Under the pieces are notes generated by a model, which saw only the letters and a program-made list of their open reading frames with translations, searched no databases and had not been told where the DNA came from. Of a DNA stretch of 64,000 bases, positions 24,564 to 32,377 are shown one piece after another. Positions within the stretch are counted from its first letter, which is position 1; every line of letters begins with the position of its first letter. Origin of the DNA: Litorimonas sp947503715 (GTDB lineage: Bacteria; Pseudomonadota; Alphaproteobacteria; Caulobacterales; Maricaulaceae); assembly GCF_050271975.1 (NCBI RefSeq), contig NZ_CP189850.1, positions 2,356,001 to 2,420,000 of the forward strand, given 5' to 3'. Position numbers and translations under genes: made by a program.

Positions 24564-25247
24564 ATGCGATCATCTCTTCTAGCTATATTGTTTTTTGGTG
24601 CGTGCACGACAATTCCGACAAACAGCACACCTAGTTTGTTTATTGGAGAGATCACTAAGGTCGAATTGCTCTTCGGTGAACCATATCGAAGCAATTGGCC
24701 CGTTACCAAGAAGCAATCTCATACCGGAGAAGACGACATTATTGTATCCAACGCCTGCGGATATGCAAAGGCAACTTTCCGTAATGTAAATTCAAGTAAA
24801 AATGGCGACCCACAATTTTTAGTCGGTGAGACAATAGGTGAATGGTGCGAAAATCCTTTTCGGTCAATTGAACACCACAAACATTATTTAATCCTTCCAC
24901 TAACTAAAAACAAAAATAGACCATGGCATAAAGGAACCTATAAAAGCGTCGTCATGCCGATATATGAAGGCAAATTTGGGTATTATGCCGACCCGTATGA
25001 TATAATCTACGCTGACGCATATGATTTCAGCCGAGAAGACGAGTATTTTGCATTCACAGAAACTTTGAGAGCCTTAGATCTTTATCAGTATCTAGAAGCC
25101 CCTGTGAATCCGATTGTGATAAGACGCTTAGAGGGTGACGAGACGATTACTCTTGATGCGTTTGAGCAAAATATTTACGCCGTTGAAGACAGAAACTTGC
25201 TGCTTATAAATGCTCTTAAAATTGATCATTTATACGCTTACGAGTAA
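24564..25247 (+). CDS. Putative lipoprotein, AT-rich gene
   Basis: 227 aa. A short signal with lipobox FFGAC puts the lipid on Cys14. The mature protein has no recognised domain; it contains Tyr/Asp-rich stretches (YYADPYDIIYADAYDF). The gene is visibly richer in A+T than its neighbours and uses many AAA, AAT and TTA codons, which suggests recent acquisition. It stands alone between the GH9 gene (divergent) and ettA (convergent). Confidence 0.7.
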   Translation: MRSSLLAILFFGACTTIPTNSTPSLFIGEITKVELLFGEPYRSNWPVTKKQSHTGEDDIIVSNACGYAKATFRNVNSSKNGDPQFLVGETIGEWCENPFRSIEHHKHYLILPLTKNKNRPWHKGTYKSVVMPIYEGKFGYYADPYDIIYADAYDFSREDEYFAFTETLRALDLYQYLEAPVNPIVIRRLEGDETITLDAFEQNIYAVEDRNLLLINALKIDHLYAYE

Positions 25248-25317
25248 TTTTAGTTTTGAAACTCGCTAAGAAGCGGGCTGATTTTACATCGAGATGGTGT
25301 GATTTATCGACAAAGCT

Positions 25318-25342
25318 GAAATCGATTCTCTGGATCGATTTC
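25318..25342 (-). terminator. Inverted repeat after ettA
   Basis: GAAATCGAT (25318-25326) and ATCGATTTC (25334-25342) are perfect 9-bp arms around a 7-base loop, 20 bases beyond the ettA stop codon. There is no strong T-run on either strand. It may terminate or stabilise the ettA mRNA 3' end. Confidence 0.4.
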
Positions 25343-25362
25343 CAAGACGCTTTCTCGTTAAA

Positions 25363-27021
25363 TCACCGCGCAAATTTCACGAATTTCAGTTTCTTCGGCA
25401 TATCCGCATCCGGACCCAGACGACGTTTCTTATCTTCGATATAGTCCGCGAAGTTCCCTTCGAACCATTCGACATGGCTGTCCCCTTCATAGGCGAGGAT
25501 ATGTGTGGCGACGCGGTCGAGGAAGAAGCGATCATGGGAGATGACCACGGCACAGCCCGGGAATTTCTCCAGCGCGATTTCGAGCGATGACAGCGTTTCA
25601 CGGTCCAAATCGTTGGTTGGCTCATCGAGGAGAAGCAGGTTGGCGGGTTTCGTCAACATCTTCGCGAGGTTGACGCGGTTGCGTTCCCCACCGGAGAGTT
25701 GTCCGACATTCTTCTGCTGATCTGTGCCCTTGAAGTTGAACGACCCAACATAAGCCCTTGATGGAACTTCCCTTTTACCCATCACAATGATGTCCAAACC
25801 ATCAGAAATGGCTTCCCAGATATTCTTGCTGGGGTCGAGGGCGGCGCGGTTCTGATCAACATATCCGAGTTCGACGGTTTCGCCGACCTTGAACGTGCCT
25901 TCATCCGGTTGCTCTTCACCCGTGATCATTTTGAACAGTGTGGTTTTACCCGCCCCGTTCGGACCGATCACGCCAACAATACCACCGCGTGGCAGCTTGA
26001 ACGACAGGTCTTTAATGAGGAGTTTATCGCCAAAGCCCTTAGAGACATTATTCGCTTCGACCACAATATTGCCGAGACGCTCACCCATCGGGATGCGGAT
26101 TTCGGCATGGGAGACGACTTCATTATCTGCAGCATTTTTGAGATCTTCATAGGCGCTGATCCGCGCTTTGGATTTTGTCTGACGCGCTTTTGGATTGGAC
26201 CGGATCCATTCCAATTCACGCTTCAATGCCTTGGTCTTGGAATCGCTCTCGCGCCCTTCCTGATCCATGCGTTTGGCTTTTGCAGCCAACCAAGAGGAGT
26301 AATTCCCCTCATGTGGGTAGGTTTTACCGCGATCCACTTCGAGCGTCCAATTCGTGATATTGTCAAGGAAGTAGCGATCATGGGTAATCAGAATAATCGC
26401 GCCTTTATAACTGACGAGATAATTCTCAAGCCAAGCGACAGTTTCGGCATCCAAATGGTTGGTCGGCTCATCAAGCAATAGCAGGTCGGGTTTGGACAGC
26501 AACAACTGACAAAGCGCGACACGACGCGCCTCCCCGCCGGAGAGAGATGTGACCGGATCATCTTTCGGCGGGCAGCGTAGAGCCTGCATCGCCATTTCAA
26601 TCTTGGAGTCGATATCCCAAGCATCGCGGGCATCGACCTGCTCTTGCAGGGCCGTCATCTCTTCCATCAATTCGTCCGTATATTCCTCGGCCATTTTCAT
26701 GGCGACCGCGTTATATTCGTCGAAAATCTGCTTGTCCTCACAGCCCACAATCACGTTTTCCCAGACGGTCTTGTCCTGATCCAACTTTGGTTCCTGCGGC
26801 AGATAACCAACTTTGACGCCTTCAGCGGCCCAGTGTTCGCCTGTGACCTCTGTATCCACGCCCGCCATGACTTTCATCAGGGTCGATTTACCGGCCCCGT
26901 TCACCCCGATCAGGCCAATCTTGGCATCAGGGTAGAAGGACAGATGGACGTTATCAAGGATGGTCTTATTGCCGAATTTCTTCGTCAGACCTTGCATGTG
27001 GTAGCAGAATTGGCGGGCCAT
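25363..27021 (-). CDS. ettA: EttA, energy-dependent translational throttle ABC-F protein
   Basis: 552 aa ABC-F ATPase that binds the ribosomal E site and gates elongation according to the ATP/ADP ratio. It has two ABC domains: Walker A GVNGAGKST (about residue 39) and GPNGAGKTT (about 355), signatures LSGGEARR and LSGGERNR, and Walker B LLLLDEPTN twice. The P-site tRNA interaction linker (about 240-310) and the arm in the first domain are present. There is no transmembrane part, so it is not a transporter. Length and order match EttA rather than Uup. It is transcribed alone. Confidence 0.96.
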   Translation of the reverse strand: MARQFCYHMQGLTKKFGNKTILDNVHLSFYPDAKIGLIGVNGAGKSTLMKVMAGVDTEVTGEHWAAEGVKVGYLPQEPKLDQDKTVWENVIVGCEDKQIFDEYNAVAMKMAEEYTDELMEEMTALQEQVDARDAWDIDSKIEMAMQALRCPPKDDPVTSLSGGEARRVALCQLLLSKPDLLLLDEPTNHLDAETVAWLENYLVSYKGAIILITHDRYFLDNITNWTLEVDRGKTYPHEGNYSSWLAAKAKRMDQEGRESDSKTKALKRELEWIRSNPKARQTKSKARISAYEDLKNAADNEVVSHAEIRIPMGERLGNIVVEANNVSKGFGDKLLIKDLSFKLPRGGIVGVIGPNGAGKTTLFKMITGEEQPDEGTFKVGETVELGYVDQNRAALDPSKNIWEAISDGLDIIVMGKREVPSRAYVGSFNFKGTDQQKNVGQLSGGERNRVNLAKMLTKPANLLLLDEPTNDLDRETLSSLEIALEKFPGCAVVISHDRFFLDRVATHILAYEGDSHVEWFEGNFADYIEDKKRRLGPDADMPKKLKFVKFAR

Positions 27022-27108
27022 ATCGCGCTCTTTATATCAAGTATGAATTTGCGCGCGATATGTGGTGATAGGACCTGAATTGCAAGAGGTTTGGGCGGTA
27101 GGCTGCCT

Positions 27109-27615
27109 CTAATGCTCGCCCACTAAATCCTCGTCCTCAAATTCATCGATCGGGCGGATTTTACACAGCGCGTAGAAGATTTGAATATACATTCCCAGAA
27201 GAAGGAATACGAACAAACCAGTCATTGCCTCATAAAGGCTGTTAATTGACAAATCCACATCAAGGTATTTGCCGAAAAGCATTGCTCCTAGAACCAAAGT
27301 AAACCCGATATAAAGCAGCGTTTGAAAAGCGAAGGCCATCGACTCATGCTTTAATCTAATCTCCCATTCATCCAGATATTTATCTCGACCATAAAAGCGA
27401 TTTGCGAGTGGCGTAAAGGCGAAGCAAAGAACGGAGATAAAGCTGATCAACAAGATGGGTGTCGAAACGACTTTTGGAATGATGTCATAGCTCGCCAATA
27501 TTCCCACGGGAATGGCTGGCAGAGAGAGTATCGCAAACCATTTTACTCGGTTCAAAGACGCCCGCTTCATACTCCCCTCCCTAAATTGGAATAAATCAGC
27601 ATACCATTTCATCAT
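27109..27615 (-). CDS. Four-TM membrane protein paired with a XRE regulator
   Basis: 168 aa from the ATG at 27615, chosen because TAAGGAGAGAG lies just upstream. Four hydrophobic segments are visible (about residues 27-45, 52-70, 95-115, 128-148), with an acidic C-terminus (DEFEDEDLVGEH). It follows the XRE gene by 99 bp on the same strand. Small XRE regulators with an adjacent membrane protein of this size are a recurrent bacterial pair (YozG/DUF2178-like); the detailed function is unknown. Confidence 0.78.
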   Translation of the reverse strand: MMKWYADLFQFREGSMKRASLNRVKWFAILSLPAIPVGILASYDIIPKVVSTPILLISFISVLCFAFTPLANRFYGRDKYLDEWEIRLKHESMAFAFQTLLYIGFTLVLGAMLFGKYLDVDLSINSLYEAMTGLFVFLLLGMYIQIFYALCKIRPIDEFEDEDLVGEH

Positions 27616-27714
27616 GTCTCTCTCCTTACGTTCCCAAGAGGAGTGCCAAGAGCACATCCAGTACCGCGAGCCATATCTCGCCAATCATCTGTAATACCGA
27701 AGCCATTATACGTC

Positions 27715-27957
27715 CTATTCCGCTGCTCTAATTTCAGCCAGTTGCTCGGCCATGGATTTGAAGGGTCGCGGGCTGAACGCCATATCGATTGGGACGCTGA
27801 AAAATTCAGCCAATTTAAAAGCCAATTCCAATGACGCGTTATAGTCCCCCCGCTCCAGATAGCCGATGGTCTGGAAATTAACGCCGACGGCCTCTGCCAG
27901 ATCTTTGCGAGACAAACCCTTCTCAATGCGCAACGTTTTAATACGGTTATAAATCAT
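27715..27957 (-). CDS. Small XRE-family transcriptional regulator
   Basis: 80 aa from the Met at 27957 (MIYNRIKTLR); longer in-frame starts add Cys-rich sequence unlikely to be coding. It is a single Cro/CI helix-turn-helix: GLSRKDLAEAVGVNFQTIGYLERG, the standard HTH_3 pattern. The last 25 residues form a helix after FSVPIDMAF. It is of the YozG type, usually next to a membrane protein gene, as here. A TTGnnTATAnnCAA palindrome lies 5 bases upstream of the start, consistent with autoregulation. Confidence 0.9.
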   Translation of the reverse strand: MIYNRIKTLRIEKGLSRKDLAEAVGVNFQTIGYLERGDYNASLELAFKLAEFFSVPIDMAFSPRPFKSMAEQLAEIRAAE

Positions 27958-27961
27958 ATTA

Positions 27962-27975
27962 TTGCATATACACAA
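27962..27975. promoter_or_regulatory. Candidate operator of the XRE gene
   Basis: TTGCATATACACAA is a palindrome in 10 of 14 positions (TTGnnTATAnnCAA) immediately upstream of the XRE start codon, as expected for a self-repressing small regulator. Confidence 0.4.
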
Positions 27976-28108
27976 CATTTTGATATTCTCAACAACTTTA
28001 TTTTCATTCCTCAATAAATCCAGACTTCCGCTCACATGGCTGTGAAAACACGTGATTGGCATAATTGACCATTCGGTTTATATAGATCCCATCAATAAGG
28101 AGAACACA

Positions 28109-28657
28109 ATGTTCAACATGATGAAGATTATATCCGTTTCGACCCTGACCGCGATTGCGCTGGCTGGAGCCGTTTCAACGCCTGCCTTTGCCGACCACAA
28201 AAATGACCGCCACGCGCATCAGCATGACACACGCGGCGATAATGACGCCCTTGTCGGCGGGGCCATCGGCGCCCTGCTTGGCGGTGTCGTCGGATCAGAA
28301 ATTGCCGGATCGGGCAATGGGACCGAAGGCGCAATACTTGGCGCGCTCGTCGGCGGCGCAGCCGGTGTCGCAATCGCAGATGATGGTCGTGACCGTCGTT
28401 TTGATGACAGACGTTTCAACGATAGGCGTTTCAACGATAGGCGTTTCGACAGACGGTCCGATTTCAGACGCGGTTCGGATTATTACGACTATGATTATAA
28501 CTATCGGCGAAATCGCCACAGTACCTATCGTGGGCGGTCTTTTGACCGGTACTCACATGATCGCTTTGGCAGCCGCTCTTCGATTCATAGAGGCGGGTTT
28601 AACTCACACCGTGGGAATTCGTTTCGCAAGTTCAAGAAACTTAAGAAACATCACTAA
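28109..28657 (+). CDS. Glycine-zipper envelope protein with Arg/Asp repeats
   Basis: 182 aa. The signal peptide ends at AFA (about residue 29). A His/Asp-rich segment is followed by a glycine-zipper 2TM domain (GGAIGALLGGVVGSEIAG, GALVGGAAGVAIADD). The C-terminal half is low complexity: tandem RRFND units encoded by 15-bp DNA repeats (28412-28441), then Arg/Tyr/Ser and a basic tail (KKLKKHH). The start has AAGGAG 7 bases upstream. It probably associates with the inner or outer membrane; the function is unknown. A strong terminator follows. Confidence 0.82.
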   Translation: MFNMMKIISVSTLTAIALAGAVSTPAFADHKNDRHAHQHDTRGDNDALVGGAIGALLGGVVGSEIAGSGNGTEGAILGALVGGAAGVAIADDGRDRRFDDRRFNDRRFNDRRFDRRSDFRRGSDYYDYDYNYRRNRHSTYRGRSFDRYSHDRFGSRSSIHRGGFNSHRGNSFRKFKKLKKHH

Positions 28658-28663
28658 AATAAA

Positions 28664-28689
28664 AAAAAGGCCCCGATTGGGGCCTTTTT
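28664..28689. terminator. Bidirectional intrinsic terminator
   Basis: AAAAAGGCCCC and GGGGCCTTTTT form a perfect 11-bp stem around a GATT loop, with T-runs on both strands. It ends both the glycine-zipper gene (plus) and the cupin gene (minus), whose stop codon lies 3 bases away. Confidence 0.93.
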
Positions 28690-28691
28690 GT

Positions 28692-29348
28692 TTAATCCGG
28701 CAGATGTCCGGTCTTCACGTAAATGAGACACCCCTCTTCGCTGAACGGATTATGCTGGGACAAATGCGGGCTGCGCATCCATGTTCCTTTCGGATAATCG
28801 CCCATCTCGTCTTGGAAAGTACCTTCCAGAACAAGGATTTCTTCCCCGCCCCAATGGCGGTGCGGTGCGAAATGCGTGCCGGGGGCCCAACGGACCAGCG
28901 CACAGCTCTCGCCCTCAAAACTGTGTAGCGGAAATACGCTAAGACCGGGCACTTGCCCCGGCATGAATTGCGCTTTTTTTGTGTCGATGGAAAACTGTTC
29001 CGTGTCTCTTTCGTCAAACTGATGCAGTTTCACAAAAATCTCACAGCCCTCTTTCGAATGCGGCTTATGCGACGTACCAATCGGGTTACGGAAATAGCTC
29101 CCCGCGGGATAATCACCGTGTTCATCCGAGAAGACACCGCTAAGGACGAGGATTTCTTCGCCCCCGCTATGTGTGTGCGGACTGAAATATGATTCCGGCG
29201 CGTATCTGACGATGGTCGTAGCGCGGGCCACTTCATCGCCGATACGGTCCAATTTACGCCGCTCAACTCCCGCCATAGGAGACGGCTCCCATGCCAGGGT
29301 ATTCGTGTCGATGACGACGCGCTGACTAAAATCATCATTGAGATTCAT
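28692..29348 (-). CDS. Double-cupin protein, ChrR-like
   Basis: 218 aa with two tandem cupin folds. Each has a metal-binding motif: FSPHTHSGGEEILVLSG (about residues 55-71) and FAPHRHWGGEEILVLEG (about 160-176). The two halves are internal repeats, including GDYPAGSYFRNP versus GDYPKGTWMRSP. It resembles the cupin domain of the anti-sigma factor ChrR but lacks the zinc-finger anti-sigma domain. It may be a metal-dependent oxygenase or peroxide-responsive enzyme. It lies 9 bases after the GST gene and is probably co-transcribed with it. Confidence 0.88.
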   Translation of the reverse strand: MNLNDDFSQRVVIDTNTLAWEPSPMAGVERRKLDRIGDEVARATTIVRYAPESYFSPHTHSGGEEILVLSGVFSDEHGDYPAGSYFRNPIGTSHKPHSKEGCEIFVKLHQFDERDTEQFSIDTKKAQFMPGQVPGLSVFPLHSFEGESCALVRWAPGTHFAPHRHWGGEEILVLEGTFQDEMGDYPKGTWMRSPHLSQHNPFSEEGCLIYVKTGHLPD

Positions 29349-29357
29349 GGTTAGACC

Positions 29358-29978
29358 TTAACCTGAAACACTTGGCCTTGCCGAGACTTTTTCGCGCCAA
29401 GCTTTAAGGTTTGAAAGATCGGATGGAATCTCAACTTTCGCGAAGTCGGCAAAGCCTAAACCTGCAAAAGCGGTAATATCGGCCACGCTGAACTGATCAC
29501 CTGCGAGATATTCCGCTTCGGCCAGAACAGAGTCCAAGTATCGCATCGTGCTCACGGCGCGAAGTTTCTGCATCTCGCCCCAATCGGCATTCTGATTCGT
29601 CTCTAAATCAGGTCCAAGGCCGGGAGTTGCATGATGGAAGTAGGCTCCAACCGCATCGACCAATCCGCTTTCCGCGCGGAGGTTCATCATCTGAGTTTTT
29701 GCGCGTTGTGTCGGGGTATCGCCTATCAGAGACGGGCCATCAAAATGACCGTCAATATATTCCGTAATCGCCGTACATTGTGATATAGAAGTGCCACACG
29801 GTAATTCCGCATATGGCACCGTTGCATCAGGGTTTCTCGCCTTAAAAGCCTCTGTCCTGTGTTCACCGCCCATCACATCCACAGTGAAAAACTCAACCTG
29901 ATCCATCGCTCCCTTCTCCGCCAATGCGATCCTCACACGGGCGGGGTTAGGGAAACCCTCTACATCATAAATCTTCAT
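29358..29978 (-). CDS. Glutathione S-transferase
   Basis: 206 aa from the Met at 29978, with GGAG 6 bases upstream; Mets at 29981 and 29990 are also possible. The N-terminal thioredoxin-like domain contains the SNAIL-type glutathione site as ATVPYAEL and SISQCTAITEYI, with the conserved cis-Pro. The helical C-terminal domain ends with SVADITAFAGL, the N-capping box. It is divergent from a TetR gene; two CTAYC-N4-GATAG palindromes lie in the gap, so it is probably induced by a small molecule. It likely detoxifies electrophiles together with the cupin. Confidence 0.92.
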   Translation of the reverse strand: MKIYDVEGFPNPARVRIALAEKGAMDQVEFFTVDVMGGEHRTEAFKARNPDATVPYAELPCGTSISQCTAITEYIDGHFDGPSLIGDTPTQRAKTQMMNLRAESGLVDAVGAYFHHATPGLGPDLETNQNADWGEMQKLRAVSTMRYLDSVLAEAEYLAGDQFSVADITAFAGLGFADFAKVEIPSDLSNLKAWREKVSARPSVSG

Positions 29979-29993
29979 CATAAACTCCATTAT

Positions 29994-30007
29994 CTACCTA
30001 GTGATAG
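29994..30007. promoter_or_regulatory. TetR operator candidate 1 (GST side)
   Basis: CTACC-TAGT-GATAG; a longer inverted repeat TATCTA-N8-TAGATA overlaps it (29991-30010). It lies just upstream of the GST Shine-Dalgarno and shares half-sites with a second site 28 bp away. Confidence 0.55.
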
Positions 30008-30021
30008 ATAGTCTTAACTCT

Positions 30022-30035
30022 CTATCTCCTGATAG
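30022..30035. promoter_or_regulatory. TetR operator candidate 2 (regulator side)
   Basis: CTATC-TCCT-GATAG, perfect 5-bp arms around 4 bases, in the divergent GST/TetR gap. Same layout and half-sites as site 1. Confidence 0.55.
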
Positions 30036-30077
30036 GCAAGCCTTGTTATTTGACCTTTTTCTGTGCACATGTTCCCC

Positions 30078-30611
30078 ATGAACCAGCGCGAACATATATT
30101 GGATGCAGCCGAACGCAGGATGCGCGGCGCGGGGTATAATGCCGTGTCATTTCGTGATATTGCAGGCGATATCGGCATAAAGAGCGCGAGCCTGCACTAC
30201 CATTTCCCGAAGAAGGAGGATCTCGGCCTCGCCCTTGTCCAACGCTATTCCGACGACTTCCACGAGGCTCTGACCAATCGCATCACGGACAACATGACCG
30301 CGAAAGAGCGGATCGGCGTTTTCGTGGACTTGCACCGCGATGCTCTGGTCCGGCAGAAACTCCTCTGCCTCTGCGTTGTCTTTGGCGCGGAAGCTCGTGG
30401 CTTGCCCGCGCCGGTTAATGCAGCCGTTGCCGCCTTTTTCACACGCAATATCAACTGGATGAGCAAAGCCTATACTGATGCAGGGTACCGTACGGCATCG
30501 TCTCGCGCGAAATCAGCCGTCGCCATGCTCGAAGGTGGCCTCGTCGTCGCAGATAGCGTGAAAGATGAGAGTGTTTTTGAAGCCGCTGCGGAATTCGTAT
30601 TGCGGGATTGA
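30078..30611 (+). CDS. TetR/AcrR-family transcriptional regulator
   Basis: 177 aa from the Met at 30078; a GTG at 30063 and ATG at 30069 are alternatives, and no Shine-Dalgarno decides. The N-terminal HTH is ILDAAERRMRGAGYNAVSFRDIAGDIGIKSASLHYHFPKKEDL in outline, the standard TetR_N pattern with the YHFP motif. The C-terminal ligand domain is helical with two adjacent Cys residues (LLCLCVVFGAE). It is divergent from the GST gene, which it probably represses through the two palindromes between them. Confidence 0.92.
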   Translation: MNQREHILDAAERRMRGAGYNAVSFRDIAGDIGIKSASLHYHFPKKEDLGLALVQRYSDDFHEALTNRITDNMTAKERIGVFVDLHRDALVRQKLLCLCVVFGAEARGLPAPVNAAVAAFFTRNINWMSKAYTDAGYRTASSRAKSAVAMLEGGLVVADSVKDESVFEAAAEFVLRD

Positions 30612-30676
30612 CCCTCCCGTTGACGGCCCTCATTACAGGCGGGACTAACATCTAATAATAGACTCATGGACCCCCT

Positions 30677-32377
30677 ATGGCACTTGTCGGCATTGACCTC
30701 GGCACCACAAATTCCCTGATTTCCGTGTTCACGGATGACGGGCCGCAGCTGATCAAAAACGGTGTGGGAGCATTCCTGACGCCGTCCGTGGTGGGGGTGA
30801 ATGATACGGGCGACATTATCGTGGGTGACGCCGCGAAATACCGCCTCGTCACGCATCCTGACAAAACGGTCGCGCGGTTCAAACGCGCCATGGGGACGGC
30901 GAAAACGCATAAAGTTGGCAAGAAAGATTATAAGGCGGAGGAACTCTCCGCCCTCGTCCTCCGGGCGTTGAAAGCCGATGCGGAAGCGGAATTGGGTGTG
31001 CCCGTCGAGAGCGCGATTATCTCCGTTCCCGCCTATTTCAACGACATCCAACGCAAGGCGACTTATGCGGCGGGGAAGATGGCGGGATTGAAAGTCGAGC
31101 GCCTCATCAACGAACCGACAGCCGCCGCCCTCGCCTATGGTCTGAACACCAAAGATGATGAGAATACGTTTCTCGTCATAGACCTCGGTGGCGGGACTTT
31201 TGACGTGTCCATCTTGGAAATTTTTGACGGCGTGATGGAAGTCCGCTCCAGCGCCGGCGACGCGTTTCTGGGCGGCGAGGATTTCACAACAGCGGTCGAG
31301 GACAACTTCCTCGAACAGCTTGGCAAGACGCGGGATAAGGTGAAGCCGAAAGAACTGGGACGTCTGCGGGATCTCGCGAATAAGGCCAAGCTCGGCCTGT
31401 CGGAAAAGCCTGACATCACGGTCAAGTATCTGGACGGCACGAAAGAAGTGGAACTCACACTCACCCGTGAAAAATTCGAAAAACTGACGGAAAAACTCCA
31501 GTCACGGATGCGGATGCCCTTGCAACGCGCGATTTCCGATGCGGGGCTGCGGAGTTCGGATATTGAGCGGATCATCCTCGTTGGCGGCGCGACGCGTATG
31601 CCGGTCATCCGCGCGATGGTGACGCGCTTGCTCAAGAAATTCCCGGAACATAGCCTTGACCCCGATGAAGTCATCGCCCTCGGCACGGGTGTGCAGGCAG
31701 GCCTTCTCGCACGGCATGAGGCGTTGGAAGATATCGTTATGACCGATGTCTGCCCCTTTACCCTCGGTACAGATATTGCCCGCGAAGTCGGGCCGAACCA
31801 GTATGAGAGCGGTTATTTCCAGCCTATTATTGAACGCAATACGGTCATCCCCGCCTCCCGCGTCGTCCGCAATTCCACCATCCGTCCGGGGCAGGATCAT
31901 GTCAGCATTTCCGTCTATCAGGGCGAAAGCCCGCGCGTCGAAGACAATGTCCCGCTGGGCGATTTGAAAGTCTGGTTCCCCAAGGAAAAAGACAAACATC
32001 AGGATTTCGATATCCGCTTTACCTATGATGTGTCCGGCGTACTGGAAGTCCTCGTCACCGTCATTTCGACGGGCAAGACGGAGCAACTCATCCTCGAGGG
32101 CAATCCCGGCAGCCTGTCACAGGCCGACATCGCAAAACGCCTCAAGGAACTCGACAAGCTGAAAATTCATCCGAAAGATGTCGCGGAAAATGCCGCGATC
32201 ATAAACCGCCTGAAAGCGGCCTATGAAAACCATCTCGGCGATATCCGCAACGCGATTGAACATAATCTTGTGCAGTTCGAGGCCGTCCTCGCCAAACAAA
32301 ACGACACCGATATTAAACTCGCCCGCGAGAGCGTCATCAAATTCCTCGACGATCTCGACGCCATGGATGTGTTCTAA
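30677..32377 (+). CDS. Hsp70-family chaperone, HscC-like
   Basis: 566 aa, shorter than DnaK. The ATPase domain has the phosphate loops GIDLGTTNS (residue 5) and VIDLGGGTFDVSI (about 168) and the adenosine motif ILVGGATRMP (about 304). The substrate-binding part begins at DVCPFTLGTDI and includes the beta domain (PASRVVRNST, ISVYQGE); the C-terminal lid is short and ends in LDDLDAMDVF without the DnaK-type EEVD-like tail. It is followed directly by a J-domain gene, as with other specialised Hsp70 and J pairs. Cytoplasmic; the clients are unknown. Confidence 0.92.
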   Translation: MALVGIDLGTTNSLISVFTDDGPQLIKNGVGAFLTPSVVGVNDTGDIIVGDAAKYRLVTHPDKTVARFKRAMGTAKTHKVGKKDYKAEELSALVLRALKADAEAELGVPVESAIISVPAYFNDIQRKATYAAGKMAGLKVERLINEPTAAALAYGLNTKDDENTFLVIDLGGGTFDVSILEIFDGVMEVRSSAGDAFLGGEDFTTAVEDNFLEQLGKTRDKVKPKELGRLRDLANKAKLGLSEKPDITVKYLDGTKEVELTLTREKFEKLTEKLQSRMRMPLQRAISDAGLRSSDIERIILVGGATRMPVIRAMVTRLLKKFPEHSLDPDEVIALGTGVQAGLLARHEALEDIVMTDVCPFTLGTDIAREVGPNQYESGYFQPIIERNTVIPASRVVRNSTIRPGQDHVSISVYQGESPRVEDNVPLGDLKVWFPKEKDKHQDFDIRFTYDVSGVLEVLVTVISTGKTEQLILEGNPGSLSQADIAKRLKELDKLKIHPKDVAENAAIINRLKAAYENHLGDIRNAIEHNLVQFEAVLAKQNDTDIKLARESVIKFLDDLDAMDVF

